From Seohaeicola_A nanhaiensis (GTDB lineage: Bacteria; Pseudomonadota; Alphaproteobacteria; Rhodobacterales; Rhodobacteraceae), in the NCBI RefSeq assembly GCF_042654245.1, contig NZ_JBHSGI010000011.1:1-13833 (forward strand): 13,833 nt of DNA, read 5' to 3'. Of this stretch, positions 6,183-13,393 are shown in pieces. Numbering within the stretch: position 1 is the first letter of the stretch; the number at the start of each line of letters is the position of its first letter. The translations under genes were made by a program, and so were the position numbers. The notes beneath the pieces were generated by a model. The model made no database searches. It was not told the origin of the DNA and saw nothing but the letters and a program-made list of their open reading frames with translations.

Positions 6183-6599
6183 GCTCGGAGACAACGGTAA
6201 CGCGATTCGCCGCTAGGGTTTAAGTTAACAAATGTTGTGCGCTTAGAAGTGGCAACAACTAGCCGCCTTCGCACAATTTCAGCCGCTGGGAGGATTGGAG
6301 AACGGGGCGCGCGGATCTTCCATCGCCAGCCCATGAACCCGGCAATAGACGTGGGGTTAAGCGCGCCCCGAACAGCAGTCACGCCATTCGTGTAACTCGC
6401 CACACGGGATCTGGTTCCGCGTCTAAAAGCTCATTCATCGCCCTCGCAAACAAATCAATGACTTTCGCCGGTTCAAGAGGAACAAACCATCAAATTGCGA
6501 AAATGCTTCATTCAGTATGCAGCCGCGGCATTGAACAATCGATCCCCGGCCGCTAACCGACCGGGGTGACGGTGCGGTGCTGCATCTACTGTCCCTTCG
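6183..6599. other. Gene-poor stretch, no supported gene
   Basis: About 400 bases. A minus-strand frame covers 6101-6403 but overlaps the membrane peptide gene, has no ribosome site and matches no family I know. A GC hairpin CCCCGG/CCGGGG (6544-6549 with 6561-6566, 11-base loop) lies here without a T-run. The promoter of the membrane peptide gene should be in its left part, but no clear -35/-10 pair was seen. Confidence 0.4.
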
Positions 6600-6636
6600 A
6601 AAAGAAGGACTGGGCCGGGAGCGACGGCCCATCCTT
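6600..6636 (-). terminator. Rho-independent terminator of the HTH/Prim-Pol operon
   Basis: On the minus strand a stem AAGGA-TGGGCC pairs with GGCCCA-TCCTT around a nine-base loop, with one bulged base (6610). It is followed by CTTTTC. It starts about 70 bases after the Prim-Pol stop codon, in the right orientation to end that operon. Confidence 0.65.
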
Positions 6637-6704
6637 TCTGCACTTGCGAGATGGCGCCCAGGCATCATAGGGCAACAAAGGCTCGAAGCGGTCTTCTGAC
6701 GATT

Positions 6705-9700
6705 TCAATCAGCAACAGAACCAAGGCGTCGCCACTCCGCCAGCCCACCTAAAGTCCTTTCGATCAGCGCCCGGGCTTCGTCTTCGCCGATCAACCCCGG
6801 CAGCCACCACGCCCGCTGCCAGGACCGGCCGCGTCCGGGGCGACGGTAGGAGGCCAATTTAAGCGACATTTCCCTTATAGGATCCTTATAAGAGGAATGT
6901 CGCTTAAATCCGGCTCTCTCGAAAGCCTTCTGGGCCTGCTTTTCGCTGCCAAACAGGGCCGGATGCAGGGCAGCGGCATCACCCGGGCTGTCGACGGCGA
7001 CGCCCGCCAGCAACATCTTCTGCATCAGGTCCGGTGCTGCCAAGTCCCAGCTGGTGACCACAGCATGCACCAAGGGGAGGGCGACATCAGCGAGCACCTG
7101 GACTTCGAGCGGCGTCTGCGCCGTCCGGTTCACCCCACGCCCGCGGCCGATGGCCTGGATCAGTTCGTCGTCGCAGATGGCCGAGCGCAGGAGTTCCCCT
7201 GCGGGATCGCCGTGGGCAATCACCCGAACCGGGCGACTGGACCCATCCCGCATGTGCACGGCGCGACGGCTGAAGCCGTAGCCGCCGGCCACTTCCTTTC
7301 CGAAAAATCCGCCGACGAGGTGGTTGATATCTTCAGATGCAGGCAGAGGCCGCCCGACCAGGATGATCTGCGCGACGTCGCACCAGGCATCGAGCCCTGC
7401 GATGGCGTTGAAATGCGCCGTCTCAACATTTGGGATCCCTGCAAAGGCGGCTTCAGCGGATTGGTAGGTAATCACCAACGTGCGGCCCGGCGCCACACGC
7501 AGCGCATGCCAGCGCACGTAATCGACGACCTCGGCAAGGTGGCGCCGCCTTCGAGCGTTGTCCTCACCGGTTGCTCGTGAGTCCTCGATCAGCGCCGACT
7601 TTCCGAACCGACCCGTGACCAACCGCAATGACATGTGCGGTGTGGAGGCGTCGATTTTTTCCACGTCCAATGTCGGCAGCACCCTTCGAGCAATCTCCGG
7701 CCTCAGCGTGGCGTCAAGATGCAGGACAGGCTTCGAGCGCAGGTTTGGATGGATGACATGCATCCCGGTGATCAGCAGGTCGTGCAGCCCGGTCTTCGGA
7801 TCAGGCGGCAGGATCCTCACCTGTCCGCGGTTGTCGTTTCCCTCAAGGATATCACCGAAGATGTTGAACAGCCCGCCCAGGCGTGTCGCCATCTGGTTCT
7901 GTGCCGCGATGGCGGTGGCGACCGGTCGTTCCTCGCGGGACATGCCGGGATAGAGGCCCGGGTCTCGGCGGCGGGCGTATTCCAACCCGGCGGCCCTGCG
8001 GCAGTGCTCGACCGTGAGCCCGCCGGCCACAAGATCGCCTTTCCGCACCGCGCCCGGACCGGTGGCCATCAACGCCTTCATCAGGGTGTGGCGCAGGTCC
8101 AGGAGATCGGCAGCAGAGGCGGCCGCCGCGAGTTTTGATGATCCCCCCTTGCGACCCGAGATGGATTGTTCCGCCAATGTCTCGACCTTGAGTTCCCGGT
8201 TCTCGGTCATGGCGCGAGCCCAGCATCCTTCATCGATCAGCAACAGTGCAAAGGTTCCCGGTTCGGACGAAAAGCCGGTGAAGAGGGCGTCATAGGGCGC
8301 GATGACCACATCCGCTGCAGCCACCTCGCGCCGGTTCTCCTGCTTGAGACACGTGTCATGGAACTGGCACGCGCGATTGAGCTTGTCGCGGCAAACCGTG
8401 TTGGAAACGTCGAGCCCCGCTGTCAGCGCCAGCCGCACCGCCTCGACATCCCGGCACATCGGTTCGCCTCGGGTCGGGTGACGCATCTCATATCCTCGCA
8501 GAACCGCCACCGTGACACCGGTCTGCCGCCACTCGGCAGCGCATTCCTCTGCCAGCGCGTGGGAGGGCGTGAACACGGCGATCCGGTGGGGAAGACCCGC
8601 GGCTCTGAGCCGTTCTCGCAGCGCCAGCAGATGGCGTCGCGCCGCCGAACTCTTGCCCAGCCCCACGGTGGCCCGTAATCCGATCTGCGGGGCGGGCTCT
8701 GCCTCTTCGCCACTGTGCCACGCCTCGATCCGGTCGCAGGCATTCGCGAGGAATGCGTCCAGTTCTCCGCGCGCTGCGGCAACGCTGCGCCCGACAGGAG
8801 TATTCACGGGTTCGGGCGTGTCGGTGCTGCGCGGCGGCAGAAGTCCACTCCGAAGCAGGCGGAGCTTGTCGTTGACCTTCTTTCTCGCATCACCCTGCCT
8901 GTAAGGGCGCTGACTTCCTTTTCGTGCCCGCGAAAGGTCCGTTGAACCGACGAAGCGGTCCCAGACCTGAAGCGACACTGCCTCGGCGTCCGGCGCCAGA
9001 CCGACGTCCAGTGCATCGTGCACCGCGTGAAACGCGATCGTTGACAGCCAGGCGTCGCGCCCGTCGATGACCAGCCCATCGACTCGGACGGGCTGATTGG
9101 GCTGGGGTGGCGATCCTCGCGAGCGAGACGGTGTCGACGATCGACTTGGCAACGCAGCAGATGCCTCGCCCAGGAAGGTGCGCAGCTGATCGCATGTGAC
9201 GGAGGGAAGGTCGGTCAGGGCGATGTCCAGCGGGGTGTCGCCAGTAGGCCAGCTGTAGGTCCGCCCGGTATCGGGATGGACGCCGAAGGCCACGAACTGC
9301 TGGCCACTCCCGAGCACCTCAATGCCCGGCACCTGCATTTTGGCGAAGGGCGCGTCCGTGCGGTAGAGCAGCAGCCGTTTTGGCCAAAGCCCGACACGGA
9401 CAAGGGTTACCCCGAGGGTCTGTTCGGCCTTGTGGGCCACCTCATGGGCCAGGTCGGCGTCGAGCAGGTCGATGTCGAGGCCGACCAGGTCACCCGTCCT
9501 GAGTCCGATGCCGCAGTCCGAAAACTTCGTGGACCAGGTATCGACAGCTCCGATATCGATTGGCACCGTCGACCATCGCGTCAGCGCGGGCACCTTGGTG
9601 CCGGTCCGGATCGGGATCGGGAGATAGCCGTTGTCGAACAGCCTGGCCGCAGCCAAACCATAGGTGATGGTACCAACACCTGCGGGGCGGCCTCGGGCCA

Positions 9701-9755
9701 CCCGCTTGTCTGTCTGCTTGTCCGGTGGGGGCCTGGTATGCCACTCCACCGCCAC
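6705..9755 (-). CDS. Prim-Pol (AEP primase-polymerase) fused to an SF2-type helicase with a likely Fe-S cysteine set
   Basis: A 1,016-residue replication protein. Residues about 25-200 form a bifunctional primase/polymerase domain (Prim-Pol, PF09250 type): the metal-binding DxD is Asp94-Asp96 (LVGLDIDLLD), and the second motif holds His160 (SGQQFVAFGVHPDTGRTYSW). A linker is followed by a helicase: Walker A RATVGLGKSS (about 361-370), Walker B LLIDEG (about 506-510), LHLDATL (about 678) and motif VI QAIGRGRGVNR (about 866-876). Between the Walker motifs, Cys434, 455, 463 and 469 (C-x20-C-x7-C-x5-C) resemble the Fe-S insert of XPD/DinG helicases. It probably primes and unwinds DNA for replication of the mobile element. 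The start is GTG 9755, three bases after the HTH gene stop, so translation is probably coupled. A large palindrome lies in its 3' part (6857-6909). Confidence 0.88.
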   Translation of the reverse strand: MAVEWHTRPPPDKQTDKRVARGRPAGVGTITYGLAAARLFDNGYLPIPIRTGTKVPALTRWSTVPIDIGAVDTWSTKFSDCGIGLRTGDLVGLDIDLLDADLAHEVAHKAEQTLGVTLVRVGLWPKRLLLYRTDAPFAKMQVPGIEVLGSGQQFVAFGVHPDTGRTYSWPTGDTPLDIALTDLPSVTCDQLRTFLGEASAALPSRSSTPSRSRGSPPQPNQPVRVDGLVIDGRDAWLSTIAFHAVHDALDVGLAPDAEAVSLQVWDRFVGSTDLSRARKGSQRPYRQGDARKKVNDKLRLLRSGLLPPRSTDTPEPVNTPVGRSVAAARGELDAFLANACDRIEAWHSGEEAEPAPQIGLRATVGLGKSSAARRHLLALRERLRAAGLPHRIAVFTPSHALAEECAAEWRQTGVTVAVLRGYEMRHPTRGEPMCRDVEAVRLALTAGLDVSNTVCRDKLNRACQFHDTCLKQENRREVAAADVVIAPYDALFTGFSSEPGTFALLLIDEGCWARAMTENRELKVETLAEQSISGRKGGSSKLAAAASAADLLDLRHTLMKALMATGPGAVRKGDLVAGGLTVEHCRRAAGLEYARRRDPGLYPGMSREERPVATAIAAQNQMATRLGGLFNIFGDILEGNDNRGQVRILPPDPKTGLHDLLITGMHVIHPNLRSKPVLHLDATLRPEIARRVLPTLDVEKIDASTPHMSLRLVTGRFGKSALIEDSRATGEDNARRRRHLAEVVDYVRWHALRVAPGRTLVITYQSAEAAFAGIPNVETAHFNAIAGLDAWCDVAQIILVGRPLPASEDINHLVGGFFGKEVAGGYGFSRRAVHMRDGSSRPVRVIAHGDPAGELLRSAICDDELIQAIGRGRGVNRTAQTPLEVQVLADVALPLVHAVVTSWDLAAPDLMQKMLLAGVAVDSPGDAAALHPALFGSEKQAQKAFERAGFKRHSSYKDPIREMSLKLASYRRPGRGRSWQRAWWLPGLIGEDEARALIERTLGGLAEWRRLGSVAD
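6857..6909. repeat. 53-bp near-perfect palindrome inside the Prim-Pol gene
   Basis: Two 25-base arms (6857-6881 and 6885-6909) pair at 22 of 25 positions, the outer 14 without interruption (ATTTAAGCGACATT); mismatches are 6871/6895, 6873/6893 and 6880/6886. GGATCC sits at the centre. The palindrome lies wholly within the coding frame and encodes about residues 949-966 (FKRHSSYKDPIREMSLKL). Such length and identity cannot be chance. It could be a protein-binding site, a replication hairpin or an in-frame palindromic insertion. Confidence 0.9.
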
Positions 9756-9758
9756 CGG

Positions 9759-10106
9759 TCACTCGTCTTGAAGACCGTGCAAGGCCTCGGCTTCGAACGC
9801 GGCTACATCGTTCTGGCGATAGACCACGCGCCCGCAGAGCTTCAGCCAGCAGGGGCCGATGCCGTTGACACGCCAGCGTTCCAGAGTCCGAGGGCTTACG
9901 CGCCAGCGAGAGGCAAGCTCGGCCGGAGTGAGGTGGCGGATGAGAGATACAACGGCATTTGCATCTGTCGGGTTTCCCTGATTGGCGAGGACGTTGCCGG
10001 CGGTTTCATCGGCGAAATCCATCATGTTCGCCACGTGCGTCTCGGCCTCGGTAGAATACCAAACCGGAGTCGTGCTGTTCGTCTTCTGTGCCTGCTTTTC
10101 GGTCAT
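9759..10106 (-). CDS. HTH (MerR/AlpA-like, excisionase-type) DNA-binding protein
   Basis: 115 residues. The C-terminal half is a helix_turn_helix_17-type domain: LTPAELASRWRVSPRTLERWRVNGIGP (about 59-85), then LKLCGRVVYRQNDVAAFEAE, the wing and final helix. The first 55 residues are polar and without known motif. The frame is open up to 10241, but the shared promoter (-10 at 10151-10146) lies inside that extension, so the ATG at 10106 was chosen; an ATG at 10133 is also possible. It ends three bases before the Prim-Pol start, so the two are one operon. By analogy with similar pairs it may act in origin binding, excision or autoregulation (inference). A paralogue lies at 11213-11428. Confidence 0.85.
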   Translation of the reverse strand: MTEKQAQKTNSTTPVWYSTEAETHVANMMDFADETAGNVLANQGNPTDANAVVSLIRHLTPAELASRWRVSPRTLERWRVNGIGPCWLKLCGRVVYRQNDVAAFEAEALHGLQDE

Positions 10107-10145
10107 TGCGCTCGTACACCTGTGCTGGAGCATCTCTTCCGCGAG

Positions 10146-10184
10146 AGTATATTCTCGCGTAAAATGTTGAAAAGGATGACATTT
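10146..10184 (-). promoter_or_regulatory. Promoter/operator of the HTH/Prim-Pol operon
   Basis: Minus strand: box AAATGTCATCCTTT (10184 to 10171), then TATACT (10151 to 10146), 39 bases before the ATG at 10106. Box and -10 are identical to those at 475-436. In addition, seven-base arms CGCGAGA and TCTCGCG (10140-10159, six-base spacer) straddle this -10, a likely operator; the arms are not conserved at the other promoter. Confidence 0.65.
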
Positions 10185-10298
10185 CCAGACAAGAGGCGAC
10201 ATGGGGCGAAATGGGTGCCGACGAGGGGCAGGATGAGCCATGCTCGAGCGTGCCCACGACCAGTAGCGCGCAAAGTGATTCTGCCTCAGGATTGCATC

Positions 10299-11081
10299 AT
10301 GAAGTCATCTGGACATCCGGCTCTGAAGCCATTCCGTGAGCGCCCACCACAGGGTCTCAGCATACTGGAAGCGCTCCGGCGGTGGTCGCCTCCAGAGGCG
10401 TTTGAAGCGATGGAAGAGCTCTATGTTTCGGCATTCGAAGTGCCGTTCTTCGCATTGGATGTTCCGCAAAACCCTCGGGAAAACCAGTATCGGGATCGCA
10501 AACGGGAGCTCGTTCGCCAACTTGTTGAAAGCTTGTCGGAGGGGCAGTTGTTGTCCAGCGCCGTCGCGAAGAATGCCGATCCTTCTGGCCCGCGATTTGC
10601 GGTCCACCCAGCACATTACATTTCCGGGGGGATTGACTACCAGCGCTGGTCGAATTCGTTCAGCGGCGCTGCAGTCGCTCTCGAACAAGTGGAAATATTC
10701 GAACCCGAGCAGTTTCCGCGCAACATTCGGGACATTCCCGATTGGCTTTCCGACTTTCTACCGTCGACGGGTTCTGTGGAACGCCTGACGCAGACCCGCG
10801 CGGTGCCATCCCAAACCGGGTCCTTCGATCACGATGACGGATACGCACATGTCACGCTGCAGGGCGTTGAATATACCCTGAACCCGATCCAGGCCGGCAT
10901 CGTGCGTGTCCTGCACCAGTCCTATCAAAGAGGCCAGGTTTGGGTCCGGGGCGAAGCGATCCGGAACGAGGTCAAATTCGACGGCAAATCGCTCTCCTCT
11001 GCATTCCGATACATGAAGAACCGCGACTGGCAGGAGTTGATAGTTTCCGACAGACGAGGGGCTTATCGCCTTAATCTCTGA
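10299..11081 (+). CDS. Hypothetical protein with a probable C-terminal winged helix (260 aa)
   Basis: No family could be named. The start at 10299 (MKSSGHPALKPFRERP) has AGGA seven bases upstream; the frame stays open far to the left, but only because that part is antisense to the Prim-Pol gene. The N-terminal half is helical and acidic (LSILEALRRWSPPEAFEAMEELYVSAF; RKRELVRQLVESLSEGQLLSSAV). The C-terminal 75 residues (VTLQGVEYTLNPIQAGIVRV, then VRGEAIRNEV, SLSSAFRYMKNRDW and IVSDRRGAYRLNL) have the spacing of a winged helix with a final beta wing. It is divergent from the HTH/Prim-Pol operon and may regulate it through the shared gap; that is inference from position. Confidence 0.7.
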   Translation: MKSSGHPALKPFRERPPQGLSILEALRRWSPPEAFEAMEELYVSAFEVPFFALDVPQNPRENQYRDRKRELVRQLVESLSEGQLLSSAVAKNADPSGPRFAVHPAHYISGGIDYQRWSNSFSGAAVALEQVEIFEPEQFPRNIRDIPDWLSDFLPSTGSVERLTQTRAVPSQTGSFDHDDGYAHVTLQGVEYTLNPIQAGIVRVLHQSYQRGQVWVRGEAIRNEVKFDGKSLSSAFRYMKNRDWQELIVSDRRGAYRLNL

Positions 11082-11212
11082 CACCGCACCGCGCGGCAAC
11101 GACTGAACAGCACCTCGACAACCACTCTAGCACACCCCGACCACAGACGACGTGAATGGTCGCCGCGCCGCATTCTTCCGCTCAAGGCGAAATCTCCCGA
11201 CGAGCGGATAGA

Positions 11213-11428
11213 ATGACAAACAAACCGGAAAACCCACCTTACGCATTGCTGGAGCGCGAGCTGGCGCTGCGTTGGCGTGTGACGGCACGGACGCTTCAAC
11301 GCTGGCGGCGCGATGGCAACGGGCCGGGTTGGATGAAGATCAACGGCAGGGTGATCTATCCGCACGACGGCATCGAAGCTTGGGAACGTGAGATGCTGTC
11401 TGGGCCGACCCGAGGGTATGTGGAATGA
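11213..11428 (+). CDS. HTH (excisionase/AlpA-like) DNA-binding protein (71 aa)
   Basis: A compact helix_turn_helix_17-type protein: ELALRWRVTARTLQRWRRDGNGPGWMKINGRVIYPHDGIEAWERE fills residues about 15-60. It closely parallels the C-terminal domain of the protein at 9759-10106 (RWRV..RTL.RWR..G.GP.W.K..GRV.Y). The ATG at 11213 follows a GAGCGGATAGA ribosome region; the frame opens further upstream (11156) without a site. It is the first gene of a five-gene chain and its stop overlaps the next start (ATGA at 11425). Likely a regulator or recombination directionality factor for the serine recombinase (inference). Confidence 0.85.
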   Translation: MTNKPENPPYALLERELALRWRVTARTLQRWRRDGNGPGWMKINGRVIYPHDGIEAWEREMLSGPTRGYVE

Positions 11429-11622
11429 AGCGCCCAAACGCCCTCAACCCCCGCCACCTGACGCCCCTCGAGCGCCGGGCCGAACTCTGCACGATCCTGG
11501 CGCTGGGGCTCGTCCGGCTCTGCCAGTCAAGCCAACTATCCGCCGGGATTGTAGAAAGTTCACTACACAACCCATCCGATCCGAGCGGTCATGGTGCCAT
11601 GCAAACTCGGAGAACCGGATGA
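11425..11622 (+). CDS. Small conserved hypothetical protein of recombinase cassettes (65 aa)
   Basis: The core, HLTPLERRAELCTILALGLVRL (about residues 11-32), is a helix I recall from small proteins found beside DUF2924/serine recombinase pairs in alphaproteobacterial prophage-like islands; the rest is polar and probably disordered (SSLHNPSDPSGHGAMQTRR). No function is known. It starts in the ATGA overlap with the HTH gene and ends in an ATGA overlap with the DUF2924 gene, which supports its being real. Confidence 0.7.
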   Translation: MKRPNALNPRHLTPLERRAELCTILALGLVRLCQSSQLSAGIVESSLHNPSDPSGHGAMQTRRTG

Positions 11623-12071
11623 CCCATGATCCCATCCCCGCACGCCTGGCCGCGTTGAAGACCACCCCGACGCCCGTTCTGAAAGCGCAGTGGCGCGAGT
11701 TGTTCGACAGCGATCCGCCGCCGTTCAACCGCCGCTATCTCGAAAGCCGCATCGCCTATCGCATCCAGGAAGTGGCCTATGGCGGGCTGAAGCCGGAGAC
11801 GATCCGGCGGCTGGAGCGGCTCGGCGAGGAGTTGGACGGCGGGGACAAGAGGAAGCGCGGCATGCGAGCCGATCGACACCGCCCGATCACCGGCACGCGG
11901 CTGCTGCGCGAGTGGCAGGGTGTCGAGCAGGTCGTCACCGTCACCGCCGACGGCTTCGAATGGCAGGGGCGACCCTACAAATCGCTGTCCGCCATCGCGC
12001 GGGCCATCACCGGAACGCGCTGGAACGGGTGGGTGTTCTTCGGGCTCAAGAACCACAGGGGGCGGACATGA
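11619..12071 (+). CDS. DUF2924 family protein (150 aa)
   Basis: The whole length matches what is known of DUF2924: an N-terminal helical part (LKAQWRELFDSDPPPFNRRYLESRIAYRIQEVAYGGL, about 21-57), a basic linker, and the C-terminal RLLREWQGVEQVVTVTADGFEWQGRPYKSLSAIARAITGTRWNGWVFFGL region, a RAMA-like fold. The biochemical role is not established. Genes of this family almost always lie directly upstream of a large serine recombinase in alphaproteobacterial mobile elements, as here, so an accessory part in recombination or DNA recognition is likely but unproven. Both ends overlap neighbours by ATGA. Confidence 0.92.
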   Translation: MTHDPIPARLAALKTTPTPVLKAQWRELFDSDPPPFNRRYLESRIAYRIQEVAYGGLKPETIRRLERLGEELDGGDKRKRGMRADRHRPITGTRLLREWQGVEQVVTVTADGFEWQGRPYKSLSAIARAITGTRWNGWVFFGLKNHRGRT

Positions 12072-13393
12072 CGAAACCGCCCGAGAAATCGAAGGTCGTC
12101 CGCAAGCTGCGCTGCGCGGTCTACACCCGGAAATCCTCCGAGGAAGGGCTGGAGCAGGCATTCAATAGCCTCCACGCTCAACGCGAGGCCTGCGAGGCGT
12201 ACATCGCCAGCCAGCGCTCCGAGGGTTGGGTGCTGGTCCGCGATCAGTATGATGACGGCGGCATTTCGGGCGGCACGCTGGAACGGCCCGGCCTGAAACG
12301 GCTGCTGGAGGACATCGAGGACGGGCTGATCGATGTGGTGGTGGTCTACAAGATCGACCGCCTCAGCCGCTCGCTGGCCGACTTCGCCAAGCTGGTCGAG
12401 GTTTTCGACCGGAACGGGGTGACGTTCGTCAGCGTGACGCAGTCCTTCAATACCACCACGTCGATGGGTCGGCTGACGCTGAATATCCTGCTGTCCTTCG
12501 CCCAGTTCGAGCGCGAGGTGACGGCCGAGCGCATCCGTGACAAGGTCGCCGCCAGCCGAAAGAAGGGCATGTGGATGGGCGGTGTGCCGCCCTACGGTTA
12601 TCAGGTCGAGAACCGGAAGCTGGTGGTTGACGAGGAAAGCGCTTCGCATGTCCGCTGGATCTTCGCCCGCTTCCTCGAGATCGGCTCGGCGACAGAACTG
12701 GCCCGGGAGGTCGACACTCGTGGCATCCGTACGCCGCGGGGCAACCGCATTGACAAGAAGTACATCTACCGGATGCTGAACAATCACGCCTACATTGGCG
12801 AGGCGGTCCACAAGGGGGAGAGCTACCCCGGCGAGCACGACGCGATCATCGAGCGCGAGACTTGGGACAAGGTTCATGCCATCCTGAAGGAGAGCCCTCG
12901 CAAGCGCGCTGCGCGGACCCGCGCCGAGACACCCGCGCTGCTAAAGGGACTGCTGTTCGGTCCCGACGGCGCCGCGTTCTCGCCGACCCACACGCGGAAG
13001 GGTGACCGGCTGTACCGTTATTATGTCAGCCAGACCGTCCTGAAACATGGCGCTGGCGCGTGCCCCATCGGCCGGGTGCCCGCGGGCGATATCGAGGCCG
13101 CCGTCATCGACCAGCTCCGCGCCGTGTTCCGGCAGCCGGAGATCGTGGCAGGGACGTGGAAGGCGGCGCGCAGCCACGCCGACGACGTCTCCGAAGGCGA
13201 CACTCGCGTGGCCCTGCAGCAGCTCGACCCGCTTTGGGACGAACTCTTCCCCGCCGAGCAGGCGCGCATCGTGGCGCTACTGGTCGAGCGCGTGGAGATT
13301 AGCAGTGAGGGCTTGAAGGTCAGACTGCGTGTCGACGGCCTCGGCGGTCTGGCCCGCGAGATGCTGGCCGGCGACATGAGCGCAGCCGCATGA
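12068..13393 (+). CDS. Large serine recombinase
   Basis: 441 residues. The N-terminal resolvase domain starts RCAVYTRKSSEEGLEQ, with the nucleophile most likely Ser23; the conserved IDVVVVYKIDRLSRSLADF region and GRLTLNILLSFAQFEREVTAERIRDK (helix E) follow to about residue 155. The Recombinase domain (PF07508 type) then covers GMWMGGVPPYGYQ to SPRKRAARTR. A zinc-ribbon-like stretch follows (LLKGLLFGPDGAAFSPTHTRKGDRLYRYYVSQ), in which the usual first cysteine pair appears changed (GPDG), and then the C-terminal region. It would integrate or excise an element at specific att sites without a tRNA. It starts in an ATGA overlap with DUF2924. The preceding frame is open but is out of phase with that gene, so the start at 12068 is clear. 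Confidence 0.95.
   Translation: MTKPPEKSKVVRKLRCAVYTRKSSEEGLEQAFNSLHAQREACEAYIASQRSEGWVLVRDQYDDGGISGGTLERPGLKRLLEDIEDGLIDVVVVYKIDRLSRSLADFAKLVEVFDRNGVTFVSVTQSFNTTTSMGRLTLNILLSFAQFEREVTAERIRDKVAASRKKGMWMGGVPPYGYQVENRKLVVDEESASHVRWIFARFLEIGSATELAREVDTRGIRTPRGNRIDKKYIYRMLNNHAYIGEAVHKGESYPGEHDAIIERETWDKVHAILKESPRKRAARTRAETPALLKGLLFGPDGAAFSPTHTRKGDRLYRYYVSQTVLKHGAGACPIGRVPAGDIEAAVIDQLRAVFRQPEIVAGTWKAARSHADDVSEGDTRVALQQLDPLWDELFPAEQARIVALLVERVEISSEGLKVRLRVDGLGGLAREMLAGDMSAAA

Noticed and set aside
6101..6403. 100-residue minus-strand frame
   Set aside because: It has no ribosome site, overlaps the leader and start of the small membrane gene in another frame, and has no recognisable family. A decayed gene cannot be excluded.
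6544..6566. GC hairpin as terminator
   Set aside because: No T-run lies on either side, and a better terminator lies at 6600-6636.
6897..8678. Long plus-strand frames across the Prim-Pol gene
   Set aside because: They are shadows of a high-GC gene with clear motifs on the minus strand, and have no ribosome sites or known domains.
9276..10298. Long plus-strand N-terminal extension of the frame ending at 11081
   Set aside because: It is antisense to the Prim-Pol and HTH genes. The first good ribosome site and start are at 10299.
11975..12877. 300-residue minus-strand frame
   Set aside because: It is antisense to the DUF2924 and serine recombinase genes, whose motifs are certain.
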